NCBI GenBank assembly: GCA_965246765.1
Contig: CBDFFJ010000005.1
Coordinates: forward strand, 992,001-1,056,000
Direction: 5' to 3'
From: UBA1952 sp965246765
GTDB taxonomy: Bacteria > Bacteroidota > Bacteroidia > Chitinophagales > Chitinophagaceae
Length of the DNA stretch: 64,000 nucleotides
Of this stretch, positions 31,111 through 39,257 are shown one piece after another (positions within the stretch are counted from its first letter, which is position 1; each line of letters starts with the position of its first letter). Under the pieces are notes generated by a model that ran no database searches, had not been told where the DNA came from, and was given only the letters and a program-made list of their open reading frames with translations. A program made the translations under genes and the position numbers.

Positions 31111-33459
31111 ATGTTCCTCCTCAAGCCCTACCAGCACACCGCCGTCCAGAAACTCACAGATGCCGCCTGCAACCTGCTGGCCGACAGCGCCCGCCGCCAA
31201 AGCATCCTGCTGCACGCCCCCACCGGCGCGGGCAAGACGGTAATCATGGCCGCCGCCATCAGCGCCCTCACCGAAGAGGTGAAGCTGCGCCCCGGCCTGC
31301 CCCGCAATGTGGCGTATGTATGGATGGCCCCGCAGACGCTGCATAAGCAGAGCTACACCTCGCTTACCGGCTTTTATGAGGCCGCCCGCGACCTGCAGAC
31401 CCTTCAGGTAGAAGACCTGGAAAGCGGGCAGGGGCTGCCGCCGGCATCGCTGCTGTTTCTCAACTGGGCCGGCGTGGATAAGGATAAAAACACCTTTCGC
31501 CGGGAGAATGAGCGCGGCTTTAACCTGGATACGGTGATGCTGCAAACACGCGCCGCCGGCACGGAGGTGATTGTGATTATAGACGAAGCCCACGTAAGCG
31601 CCTTTAGCGGCGAGCAGGCAAAGAAGGTGCTGGAGATACTGGACGGCAAGATAGAAATCCACGTAACCGCCACACCGCCGCAGCGCCACTTTACCGAGAC
31701 AGTGCGCATCCCCCGCAAAGACGTGACGGAGGCAGAGATGATAAAGAAAGGCGTTCGGATAAACCCCGATGTAAGGGCAGAGGAGCAGACGGGCCGGGAA
31801 GTGGAGCTGTATCTGTTGGAAAAAGCCCTGCAGAAGGGGGCGGAGATTGCGGCTGCTTACGAAGCCGCCGGCTCGTTTGTAAAGCCTTTGCTGCTCATCC
31901 AGCTTCCAAGCGAGATACAAGCGCTATCCGACGAAGACCGCCGCCTGAAGACGGTGCTGGAAAGCTACTTAGAAACGACCTACGACATCTCCGTAACCAA
32001 TGGCCGCCTCGCCATCTGGCTGAGCGACGCAAAGGACAAGCAGAACAAGGAAGGCATAGAGCGGATAGATGCGCCGCAGCAGGTGCTCATCTTCAAGCAG
32101 GCCATAGCCTTAGGCTGGGATTGCCCGCGGGCGGCGGTGCTGCTTACATTCCGGGAATTGGGCAGGCCAGAAAGCTCGTCGTTCGGCATACAGACGGTGG
32201 GCCGCATCCTGCGCATGCCCGAGCAGAAGCATTATGACGACGAGACTTTGGATAACGGCTGGGTCTATACCAACATCCAGAACAACATCATCCGCATTGT
32301 GCCGGACGACGCGGATTATATAGCTACGAAGGAAGCTTACCGGCGGGAAGGGCTGGTATTCCCCTGCCTCGCGGCTTCCAATCTTGTGAACGACCGGGAG
32401 ACGCCCGGCTTTCTCACGCGGCAATTCAAGAAGCAGTTTTTTCTCCTTGCGGAAAAGAAATACGGCATCCTGCCCGCGCCGGAGGAAGACCTGTTCAGCG
32501 GCGTGACGGCGGAAGCGAAAGCGGTACAGGAAGGGGCCAATAAAGCTGCCCTCGCCGCCCACTTCTGGGACATGGCGGTGGAAGACATTGAAATCACTAT
32601 CCCGGCAGACCTGACGGTTGACCCGTATGAGGAGCGCGCCATTCAGCTGCAGCCCGGCCAGCAGGAAGAATTTGTAAAAACGCAGGCCCAGCTATCTGAT
32701 ATGCTGGATGCTTTTTGCTACGGCGCGGTGACGAGCCTGAACAAAGCCAAGAGTTGGAAGACACTGCGCGAGACGCTGATAGAATTTGCCGAGTATTATC
32801 CCGGCATATGGGAGCACGACGCTCGCAAGTGGCTGCTGCACGGCCCGAATAACCAGCTGCTCGTATCGCTCATCAACGAAGCGCTGGAAAGCTATGGCGA
32901 ATGGCAGCGCGCGCAGGGCAACAAGCACCGCCGCCGGATAGAAACGGAGTGGACGGTGCCCGAAAAACGCAGCTATGCGGCGGGCGCTTTGGAGCATGAT
33001 GATGTGGATACGCACGCGCTAGAGCCTTTCTATGAATACAAACCCAGCACGCCGGAGCGCGACTTTGTAGCACTGCTGGAATCGCACGCCGACAGTCTGG
33101 AATGGTGGTACAAAAACGGCGACAAAGGCAAGGAGCATTTCGCGATTACCTATACCGATGCCGGCGGTCGCGAGGCAGTATTCTACCCCGATTTCATCCT
33201 GCGCTGGAAGAGCGGCGCGATGGGGATTTTTGACACCAAAAGTGCCGGCTCTGACCCAAATGCTACGCACAAGCATGCGGCACTGATTGGCTATTTAGAA
33301 AGCAGGCGTCAGGCGGATACGAGAGGGCGCTGGGCAGGCGGCATCATCCTCAAAGACGAGCGGCTGCAGGGAGCGCCGTTCCGGTTTTCGCACGCGCTGA
33401 TTGAGAATACAACCGACCTTGCCGGCTGGGAGACATTTGACCCGAGAAATTATAACTGA
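31111..33459 (+). CDS. Type III Res-like DEAH helicase with PD-(D/E)XK nuclease domain
   Basis: A 782-aa superfamily 2 enzyme. Helicase motifs: Walker A APTGAGKT (residues 36-43), DEAH (158-161), VTATPP, the motif-V/VI region IFKQAIALGWDCPRAAVLLTFRE and QTVGRILRMPE. The C-terminal region has WWYKNGDKGKEHFAITY, then YPDFIL (Asp694) and GIFDTK (Asp708, Lys710), matching the PD-(D/E)XK fold of type III Res subunits. It would translocate on unmethylated DNA and cleave it. The methyltransferase gene is 1.9 kb upstream with an AlbA_2 gene between. The stop is followed 2 bp later by the small-protein gene, so they are one operon. Confidence 0.9.
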   Translation: MFLLKPYQHTAVQKLTDAACNLLADSARRQSILLHAPTGAGKTVIMAAAISALTEEVKLRPGLPRNVAYVWMAPQTLHKQSYTSLTGFYEAARDLQTLQVEDLESGQGLPPASLLFLNWAGVDKDKNTFRRENERGFNLDTVMLQTRAAGTEVIVIIDEAHVSAFSGEQAKKVLEILDGKIEIHVTATPPQRHFTETVRIPRKDVTEAEMIKKGVRINPDVRAEEQTGREVELYLLEKALQKGAEIAAAYEAAGSFVKPLLLIQLPSEIQALSDEDRRLKTVLESYLETTYDISVTNGRLAIWLSDAKDKQNKEGIERIDAPQQVLIFKQAIALGWDCPRAAVLLTFRELGRPESSSFGIQTVGRILRMPEQKHYDDETLDNGWVYTNIQNNIIRIVPDDADYIATKEAYRREGLVFPCLAASNLVNDRETPGFLTRQFKKQFFLLAEKKYGILPAPEEDLFSGVTAEAKAVQEGANKAALAAHFWDMAVEDIEITIPADLTVDPYEERAIQLQPGQQEEFVKTQAQLSDMLDAFCYGAVTSLNKAKSWKTLRETLIEFAEYYPGIWEHDARKWLLHGPNNQLLVSLINEALESYGEWQRAQGNKHRRRIETEWTVPEKRSYAAGALEHDDVDTHALEPFYEYKPSTPERDFVALLESHADSLEWWYKNGDKGKEHFAITYTDAGGREAVFYPDFILRWKSGAMGIFDTKSAGSDPNATHKHAALIGYLESRRQADTRGRWAGGIILKDERLQGAPFRFSHALIENTTDLAGWETFDPRNYN

Positions 33460-33461
33460 CC

Positions 33462-33683
33462 ATGGCCAAAAAAGGACTGGACTCCACCTTCGTGCATTAC
33501 GGCATCCGCCGGGAGGATATGAGCCTTATAGAAGCCCTCAGCCTGCAGCACGGCATAGACGCCGACTGGCTGCGTGATGATGTGCTCAAAGAATACCACG
33601 AGCGCAAGCTGCGGGCTACCGACCTGGACGAGCGGGGCGTGGAGAAGCTGATAGAGAAGGCGCTGGGAAAATTAGGGAGGTAA
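33462..33683 (+). CDS. DNA modification system-associated small protein
   Basis: A 73-aa protein with the pattern MAKKGLDSTFVHYGIRREDMSLIEALSLQHGIDADWLRDDVLKEYHERKL...DERGVEKLIEKAL. From memory this matches small proteins found between the helicase and the DndD-like ATPase in DNA-modification defence loci. It has no catalytic motif; an adaptor role is inferred. It begins 2 bp after the helicase gene. A tandem purine repeat begins at its stop codon, where the four-helix-bundle cassette is inserted. Confidence 0.75.
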   Translation: MAKKGLDSTFVHYGIRREDMSLIEALSLQHGIDADWLRDDVLKEYHERKLRATDLDERGVEKLIEKALGKLGR

Positions 33684-33716
33684 GGGAGGTAGGGAATGTA
33701 AGGGAGGTAGGGAATG
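33681..33716 (+). repeat. 18-bp tandem repeat, left border of the four-helix-bundle cassette
   Basis: Two exact units TAAGGGAGGTAGGGAATG (33681-33698, 33699-33716) beginning at the stop codon of the small protein. GGAGGTAGGGAAT is the exact complement of ATTCCCTACCTCC at 34152-34164 on the other side of the four-helix-bundle gene. Confidence 0.85.
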
Positions 33717-33742
33717 CAGAGAATGTATAGAAAATCTGAGCT

Positions 33743-34105
33743 ATGCCGACTACGCATTTTGAGCAATTGGAAGTCTGGAAGCAGGCGCATGCTTTTGTGC
33801 TTTGGACTTATGATGTTACTAAACGCTTTCCCAGAGAAGAGTTGTTTGCATTGACAAGCCAGCTTCGCCGCGCTGCGGTCTCTATACCGGCAAATATTGC
33901 TGAGGGCTATAAAAAGACCGGTCTCAAAGACAAGCTGCGGTTTTACAATATCGCGCAAGGATCGCTGGAAGAATGCAGGTACTATCTCATTCTCTCAAAA
34001 GACCTCAACTATCTGCATCCCGACGCCCACCAGCAAGGCACAAGCCTGTTAGAATCAACCAGCAGGCTCCTCAACGCCTATTGCCGCACCATCCGCCTCC
34101 CCTAA
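33743..34105 (+). CDS. Four-helix bundle protein (23S rRNA IVS family)
   Basis: A 120-aa protein of the family first seen inside intervening sequences of 23S rRNA genes: FEQLEVWKQAHAFVLWTYDVTKRFPREELFALTSQLRRAAVSIPANIAEG, then KLRFYNIAQGSLEECRYYLILSKDL. Conserved features are L-x-V-W, S-Q-x-R-R-A-x-x-S-I-x-x-N-I-A-E-G and the second helix pair. Function unknown; it forms pentamers in known structures. It sits between two genes of a defence operon and is bordered by inverted purine/pyrimidine repeats, so it is likely a mobile passenger. Confidence 0.9.
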   Translation: MPTTHFEQLEVWKQAHAFVLWTYDVTKRFPREELFALTSQLRRAAVSIPANIAEGYKKTGLKDKLRFYNIAQGSLEECRYYLILSKDLNYLHPDAHQQGTSLLESTSRLLNAYCRTIRLP

Positions 34106-34175
34106 CTCCCCTAACTCCCTTAAATTCCATAACTCCCTTACCTCCCCCTAAATTCCCTACCTCCTCTACCTTCCC
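34099..34175 (+). repeat. Pyrimidine-rich right border of the four-helix-bundle cassette
   Basis: A run of CTAACTCCC, CTTACCTCCC and AAATTCCCTACCTCC units directly before the ATG of the SMC-like ATPase. It contains ATTCCCTACCTCC (34152-34164), the exact 13-bp complement of the left border unit. No other gene is present. Confidence 0.8.
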
Positions 34176-36173
34176 ATGCTCATCAAGCGCATCAAAGCCA
34201 CCAACTTCAAGACCTACCTCGCGCTGGACTTAGACCTCGCGCCCGGCGACGAGCGGCCCATCATCCTCATCGGCGGGGCCAACGGCGGCGGCAAGACCAC
34301 GCTTTTTGAGGCTATTCACGGCGCGCTCTACGGCCTGCACATCCGCAGCGCGCAGCATTTTAATGAGCTGCTGAACGCCGGCGCGGCAGGAAAGGCGGAG
34401 GCGAAGATTACGTTGGAGCTGCACTTCTCCGGCAAGGTGCTGAATGAGAAGCAGCAGTATGTGCTTACACGCACCTACATCCTGAATCCCGCGAGCCAGC
34501 CGGTAGAAAGCGTAAAACTGAACCTGAACGGCAACACCTTTACCTACGGCACCGCCACGCCCGCCTTGCAGCGCGCGGAGCAGGAAGCGCAGGTCGCCAA
34601 AATCATTAAGGCCAACCTGCCGAAGGAGCTGAGCCGCTACTTTCTCTTTGACGCTATGGACGCCGGCAATCTGCTGAAGCGCGACGTGCTGGCGCAGGTT
34701 ATCCGCGAGAACATTGAGGACGTGATGGGCTTCAACAAATACCTGCAGCTCGCCCGCGCCTCCGAAAGCCTGTTGCAGCAACACACCGCGCAGCGCCTGG
34801 AGGTGGAAGGCGAGAAACAGGAATACCTAAAGCTGCTGGACGAAAAGAAAGTACACGAATCCGCGCTGACAGCCGCCAAAGAGCGGCAGAAAACGGCGCT
34901 CCAATATTCGGTAGCCAATCAGGAGCTGTACGAAGGCCTCAAAAGCGGCTTGAATCAGGAGACCACGTTGAAGGCTAAAATGGAGCAGGCCACAGGCCAG
35001 ATAGAAAGCATCCGCAAGAAAAGCAGTGCTTACAGAGCATCGCTGGATAGCGCGGTGAGCACAATGGAGCTAACAGCCTTCCTGCCGCGAATGGCCGAAA
35101 GCCTGCGCTCGGAAATGCAGCTCATTCTGAGAAGCCGGAAGGAAGGCGAGGCGGCAGGCGATTCGGTAGCGAAGCCCGAACAGGTAGCCGGCATTGCGCA
35201 GCTCCTTATTCAATACCTGCGCGAACAGGGCACACTGCCGGAAGGCCTCACAGCGCGTGAACTGGTGGATTATGTGATGGCGGCGGCGTACAGCGGTAAG
35301 GACGACGCCTACGCATTCTTAGACCATTCGGAATTGACGGCGCTGGAGGAATTGCTAGGCGCGAAGGGCGGAAATCCATTTCCGGCGCTGGCTTTGCAGG
35401 CCGAAGAATTGGAAATTTCCTCCGCGCAAATACCGGTGTTGGAAGCGCAGACAGAAGCCATACGGCAGCAGATAGCAGGCAAGGATTATTCACTGATGAA
35501 AACCTTTGAGGATAATGAGGCAGCCATTAAAAGGGCGGACGGCGAAATCGCGACCATCAGCGAAGCCATCACCGGCATTGACCGCCGGCTGCACCAGTTT
35601 GACATCAACGTAAGCCAGGAACCTGACCCGAAATATGAAGCGCTGCAAAAGCTGAAGCCCTTCTTTGAGGAAGCCGCCAACGCGCTGCTGCGCCGCAAGA
35701 AGCTACAGATAGAAATGAAGATGAAGGCGGACCTGAACCTCAATCTCGCCGCCTACCGGGATGTGATAGACCGCGTGGAGCTTTCCGACAATCTGCAGGA
35801 CCTTTCCTTTAAAATATTTCATAAGGCAGGCAACGAAATTTATCTGAACCAGCTCAACACCGCCTCTAAGCAAATCGTAGTACAAGTGCTGCTCAAAGCC
35901 CTGCACGAAGCCGGTGACTACGACCCGCCGGTGATGATAGACACCGTGATGGGCGTGCTGGACGAGACAAGCCGCGCCACGGTGCTGGAAAACTATTTCC
36001 CGGAGCTAAGTCATCAGACCATCCTCCTTTCATCGGACAGCGAAATCCGCGCGGGCGGCGACCTGGCAAAGATTGCGCCCTTCGTGGCAAAGGCTTATAC
36101 GCTGGAGCGCGACCGCGAGGCGCAGTTAACGTTTGTAAGCAACGGGTATTTCGGAACAGCGGTAAATGAGTAA
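34176..36173 (+). CDS. DndD-like SMC/RecF-type ATPase
   Basis: A 665-aa ABC-type ATPase of the DNA sulfur modification DndD family. Walker A GGANGGGKTT lies at residues 33-42, followed by GALYGLHIRSA. SRYFLFDAMDAGNLLKRD (about residue 155) is the DndD-type region before the coiled coil. Long coiled-coil segments occupy about residues 190-300 and 410-530. The C-terminal nucleotide-binding half has YDPPVMIDTVMGVLDETSRATVLENYF (Asp589 onward) and QTILLSSDSEIR. It pairs with the next gene, a DndE-HerA fusion. In canonical Dnd systems DndD acts with sulfur-modification proteins, none of which occurs here, so it presumably works with the methyltransferase/helicase pair. Confidence 0.88.
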   Translation: MLIKRIKATNFKTYLALDLDLAPGDERPIILIGGANGGGKTTLFEAIHGALYGLHIRSAQHFNELLNAGAAGKAEAKITLELHFSGKVLNEKQQYVLTRTYILNPASQPVESVKLNLNGNTFTYGTATPALQRAEQEAQVAKIIKANLPKELSRYFLFDAMDAGNLLKRDVLAQVIRENIEDVMGFNKYLQLARASESLLQQHTAQRLEVEGEKQEYLKLLDEKKVHESALTAAKERQKTALQYSVANQELYEGLKSGLNQETTLKAKMEQATGQIESIRKKSSAYRASLDSAVSTMELTAFLPRMAESLRSEMQLILRSRKEGEAAGDSVAKPEQVAGIAQLLIQYLREQGTLPEGLTARELVDYVMAAAYSGKDDAYAFLDHSELTALEELLGAKGGNPFPALALQAEELEISSAQIPVLEAQTEAIRQQIAGKDYSLMKTFEDNEAAIKRADGEIATISEAITGIDRRLHQFDINVSQEPDPKYEALQKLKPFFEEAANALLRRKKLQIEMKMKADLNLNLAAYRDVIDRVELSDNLQDLSFKIFHKAGNEIYLNQLNTASKQIVVQVLLKALHEAGDYDPPVMIDTVMGVLDETSRATVLENYFPELSHQTILLSSDSEIRAGGDLAKIAPFVAKAYTLERDREAQLTFVSNGYFGTAVNE

Positions 36174-36202
36174 CGCAATCGCTACATCTCGCGTTTGGCG
36201 GA

Positions 36203-36300
36203 GTCCCGAAGGGACGGCCGAAATAATAGCCAGGGATTTCAATCCCTGGAAAAGAAGAAATAATAGGCCCGGATTCCAATCCCCTGACAGAAAAAAAGCA
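36203..36300 (+). repeat. REP-like palindromes between the two ATPase genes
   Basis: GTCCC-GAA-GGGAC (36203-36215) is followed by two related units: GAAATAATAG with CCAGGGATT-TC-AATCCCTGG (36230-36249), and a second GAAATAATAG with a diverged GGATT-CC-AATCC. This CCxGGGATT/AATCCC palindrome type is, from memory, a common dispersed repeat in Bacteroidota genomes. It interrupts an operon whose genes otherwise abut. Confidence 0.75.
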
Positions 36301-36307
36301 GCACGCC

Positions 36308-37900
36308 ATGAGCCTTACCAATCTCACCAACATACGCCAGGCCGAGGGCATTATGGATATGCTGGAAGACCTACGCGGCGCCATTCAGCGCCGCATCAAC
36401 CTTTCGCGCTACGAGGAAGCGACGAAGCCGGTTGAAATCAACAACAACCGGATGCTGCGGCTTTGCCTGCTGGCCGGTCTCTCACGCTCCGAAAGGCGCG
36501 ATGCGGCGGCAGTGGAAGCAGTGAAGCTTTCCGGCAGCGGCAACCGGATTTTTGACACCGTCTTCAGCCTGCATGGCCTGACGCCCCTATACTCCGCATT
36601 GCTGAAGCTTCGGTACAAAGAATTGCCGATTGACTGGGAAGGCGGCGCGAGCCGAAGCAAGGTCATCAACCACGAAATCATGCTTGGCCGTGAGCTGCTC
36701 AGCAACGAGACGCGGCTGGACGAATGGCTCTTCACGTCAATAACCGCAGCCCGCGGCGGCAGCGGCGGCATCCCCGAGCTGAAGCTCGCCATCGGCTCCT
36801 ACGAAGGCGACATACCAGCCCTGCTCAACATGAACGGCGCATCCATCCCCAACACCCAAATCCTGATTGCCGGCACTACCGGGCAAGGAAAGAGCAACCT
36901 GCTGGCGGTGCTGATAAATGAGCTACGCGCCCTTTCCATAGACAGCGCCTACCCGGTCAATTTCCTGCTCTTTGATTACAAAGGCGAGTTTTCCGACCCG
37001 GCGAATGCGGCCTGGCTTCGGCACTTTGAGGTGGACGGCTCGGCCATTCTGAATCCGGTGAATGCGCCGCTGCCCTTCACGCCCTTCAAGGATTTTACAG
37101 GCCGCGCGCAGAATGAAATCAACCTCTACAGCACTGAGCTTGCGAACGCGCTTTGCGCCATAGACCGCGCCGCTATCAGCGCCAACATGAGCAACCGGCT
37201 GAGCGAAGCCATCATCGCCGCCTACCGCGCTACAGAGAATAAGCCGGTGACTTTCCAGAACATCCTGGACGCCTACAACCGCCTGCTGCCGGAGAAAGAA
37301 CGTGAGAAGACCGACAGCGTGAAGTCGGTGCTGGCGCAAATAATCCGTACCAATCTATTCGCGGAGCGCGACAGCGTAAACCTTATCAATGATAGCTTCG
37401 TTGTAAATCTCGGCGGCTTCGCCAAAGACGGCCCTATTGCGAAGGCAATTGTTTACTTCATCATCTCCAAGCTCAACACGCTCTACGAAAGTCTGCCGAA
37501 GCAGGCGGCGGATGAGCACGGCGTGGAGCTGCGGCACTTTACCATCATAGACGAGGCGCACTACATGCTGGGCTTTGAGAATAAGCCGCTCGCCAACCTC
37601 ATTGCCGTAGGCCGTAACAAAGGCATGAACATCATTCTTGCCACGCAGAGTATGGATAGCTACAAGACCGAGCATTTTGACTTCTTCGCCAATGCGCAAT
37701 ATCCGCTGCTGATGAAGCAGCAGACGATGGCCGATGGCGTGCTCAAAGATTTGTTCGGCGTAAGCGGAAAGGACTTTCAGGAGTTGAAAGCAGCCATCGG
37801 CGGATTAGGCAAAGGCGAGCTGATTATAAAAGATGCCACGGCGGTAGCGCTTGGGTTGGGAAAGCGGTGGAAGAAGATTGTGGTAAGGCATTTGATATAA
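36308..37900 (+). CDS. DndE-HerA fusion ATPase
   Basis: A 530-aa protein. The first about 150 residues resemble DndE (RRINLSRYEEATKPVEINNNRMLRLCLLAGLSRSERRDA, FDTVFSLHGLTPLYSALLKLRY). The rest is a HerA/FtsK-like DUF87 ATPase with Walker A AGTTGQGKS (residues 188-196), FLLFDYKGEF, Walker B TIIDEAHYML (Asp415) and LATQSMDSY. HerA-type motors thread DNA and commonly partner nucleases. Fusion of DndE to HerA is seen in some DNA-modification defence loci. It ends the island; the next gene on this strand is a DsbA-like protein 208 bp later. Confidence 0.88.
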   Translation: MSLTNLTNIRQAEGIMDMLEDLRGAIQRRINLSRYEEATKPVEINNNRMLRLCLLAGLSRSERRDAAAVEAVKLSGSGNRIFDTVFSLHGLTPLYSALLKLRYKELPIDWEGGASRSKVINHEIMLGRELLSNETRLDEWLFTSITAARGGSGGIPELKLAIGSYEGDIPALLNMNGASIPNTQILIAGTTGQGKSNLLAVLINELRALSIDSAYPVNFLLFDYKGEFSDPANAAWLRHFEVDGSAILNPVNAPLPFTPFKDFTGRAQNEINLYSTELANALCAIDRAAISANMSNRLSEAIIAAYRATENKPVTFQNILDAYNRLLPEKEREKTDSVKSVLAQIIRTNLFAERDSVNLINDSFVVNLGGFAKDGPIAKAIVYFIISKLNTLYESLPKQAADEHGVELRHFTIIDEAHYMLGFENKPLANLIAVGRNKGMNIILATQSMDSYKTEHFDFFANAQYPLLMKQQTMADGVLKDLFGVSGKDFQELKAAIGGLGKGELIIKDATAVALGLGKRWKKIVVRHLI

Positions 37901-38108
37901 ACCAGGATCCGCAACTGGTGTTTTGATGCTTCACTTTGCACATGCCGTGGCAATGCTTTCCGCTTGCTGCTAGCGATGGAAGCCTGATTACTGTCGATAA
38001 AGCGCAAATGGCTGAAACTTTTTAGCGCGGTGACGCTCATACACACGGGAACTGTTCCGTCATCGCATTCCACCAAACCCCCACCTTTACCGAATAAATT
38101 CAAAAGGC

Positions 38109-38762
38109 ATGGCGCCCACCGTCATCTACATCTACGATGCCCTCTGCGGCTGGTGCTACGGTTTCTCCCCCGTGATGCAGCGGCTGGAAGCGGACTACAG
38201 GGACAAGCTGGCCTTTGATGTCCTTAGCGGCGGGATGGTGCCACCGGAGCACGCGCAGCTCGTCAGCGCTAAGGCTGGCTACATCGCGGGCGCTTACAAG
38301 ACGGTAAAGGAGTACACCGGCGTTCACTTTGGCGAGGCATACCTGCACCATATATTCCATCCCGAAGAAAGCCCCTGGGTAGAAGAAAGCCTGACGCCCG
38401 CCATTGCGCTTTGCCTGTTCAAAGCCGGTGACGGGCGGGCCGCGATTTCCTTCGCAAGCGCCATACAGAAGCTGCACATGGCGGAGGGCAAAGACCTCTC
38501 CGATGGCGAGAGCTACCGCGCATTGGCGGAAGGCCTGAACCTGGACGGCGATGACTTTATCCGCCGCCTGGGCGAGGAGGAGTGGATAGAAGAAGCACGT
38601 TATGAGGCGGCGCTGGTAAAGCAACTCGGCATCACCGGCTTCCCGGCCGTAGTGTTGCAGACAGCGCCGGATAAGTTCTATCTCCTCGCCAAAGGCTATA
38701 CGCCCTACGAAGATTTGAGCGCAAGGCTGAACAATGTTCTGACCGAAGTGGCGCGGTTATAA
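38109..38762 (+). CDS. DsbA-family FrnE-like oxidoreductase
   Basis: A 217-aa thioredoxin-fold protein with a helical insertion. The active site is YDALCGWCYGFSPVM (CxxC with GW between), the cis-Pro loop is GITGFPAVVL, and the centre is helical (LTPAIALCLFKAGDGRAAISFASAIQKLHMAEG), as in FrnE/DsbA-like cytosolic proteins. No signal peptide, so it is cytosolic thiol-disulfide chemistry. CGWC is unusual for periplasmic DsbA but common in this subfamily. It is a single-gene unit. Confidence 0.88.
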   Translation: MAPTVIYIYDALCGWCYGFSPVMQRLEADYRDKLAFDVLSGGMVPPEHAQLVSAKAGYIAGAYKTVKEYTGVHFGEAYLHHIFHPEESPWVEESLTPAIALCLFKAGDGRAAISFASAIQKLHMAEGKDLSDGESYRALAEGLNLDGDDFIRRLGEEEWIEEARYEAALVKQLGITGFPAVVLQTAPDKFYLLAKGYTPYEDLSARLNNVLTEVARL

Positions 38763-38773
38763 AGCATCAGCCC

Positions 38774-39097
38774 CTACGGCTTCGGCTTGTAGGCGCCACG
38801 CCAGGGCAGCTTCCAGCTAAAATTCACGCGGAAAGCGCCGAGTACGGCTTCCGTGATGGGCGATACGTTGAAGACCTCTTTGGGCAGACCTTCAATATCC
38901 AGGACATCAATCTGCACATCCGCGGGCTGCACTTCCAGTATTTGAAACTGATAAGCTGCCGTCCAGTACCGGTTTTGAGTGCCGGGGCCGCCGGCATAGC
39001 TCACAATCAGGGCATCGGTAGCAAGGAGCTTTCCCAGCGTCTGTACATTCGGGTAATGCGCGGGTGCAGCGGTTTTGCCGGTAATCCGGCAGCTCAT
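38774..39097 (-). CDS. Hypothetical protein (107 aa)
   Basis: Unrecognised. The codon composition and phase are consistent with coding: GC-rich third positions and no frame conflict. It begins MSCRITGKTAAPAHYPNVQ and contains GTQNRYWTAAYQFQILEVQPADVQIDVLDIEGLP, alternating strands of a small beta protein. It may be the remainder of a larger gene, since the neighbouring DNA holds a pseudogene fragment. No signal peptide. Function unknown. Confidence 0.45.
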   Translation of the reverse strand: MSCRITGKTAAPAHYPNVQTLGKLLATDALIVSYAGGPGTQNRYWTAAYQFQILEVQPADVQIDVLDIEGLPKEVFNVSPITEAVLGAFRVNFSWKLPWRGAYKPKP

Positions 39098-39120
39098 GGC
39101 AATGCTTCCGTGGTCTTCCG

Positions 39121-39249
39121 AAAGACTTTGGTGGAAAGGTGCTTTACTTCCGGTCGCATGAGCTGCTGCGTGGCAAGTTTCATTGTGAATACCGCGGCAA
39201 GATTCAAGCGAAGAGCAAGGGTGAGATTGACATGTACTGGGTGGCGTAG
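39121..39249 (+). pseudogene. C-terminal remnant of a class III adenylate/guanylate cyclase
   Basis: Reading the frame that ends at TAG 39247-39249 gives ...FRSHELLRGKFHCEYRGKIQ followed by AKSKGEIDMYWVA, closely matching the C-terminal segment of class III nucleotide cyclase domains (F-x-C-x-Y-R-G-K-I-x-A-K-x-K-G-E-I-D-M-Y). No start or catalytic domain precedes it; the frame is closed upstream at 39082. It is therefore an orphan 3' fragment, about 40 codons. Confidence 0.7.
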
Positions 39250-39257
39250 CCCGAGCC

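Noticed and set aside
31014..31346. 110-codon open frame overlapping the start of the helicase gene
   Set aside because: It covers the operator-like repeats and the helicase 5' end in another frame, and its product has no recognisable domain.
33743..34105. Four-helix-bundle gene as evidence of an rRNA intervening sequence
   Set aside because: No 23S rRNA sequence flanks it. The family also occurs as free genes; here the neighbours are defence genes.
27218..37900. Canonical phosphorothioation (Dnd) system
   Set aside because: DndA (cysteine desulfurase), DndB and DndC are not encoded anywhere in the window; only DndD- and DndE-like parts are present.
37901..38108. Possible small gene or RNA between the HerA fusion and the DsbA-like gene
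   Set aside because: No open frame with a plausible start, no strong hairpin and no repeat was seen; it is treated as a promoter region.
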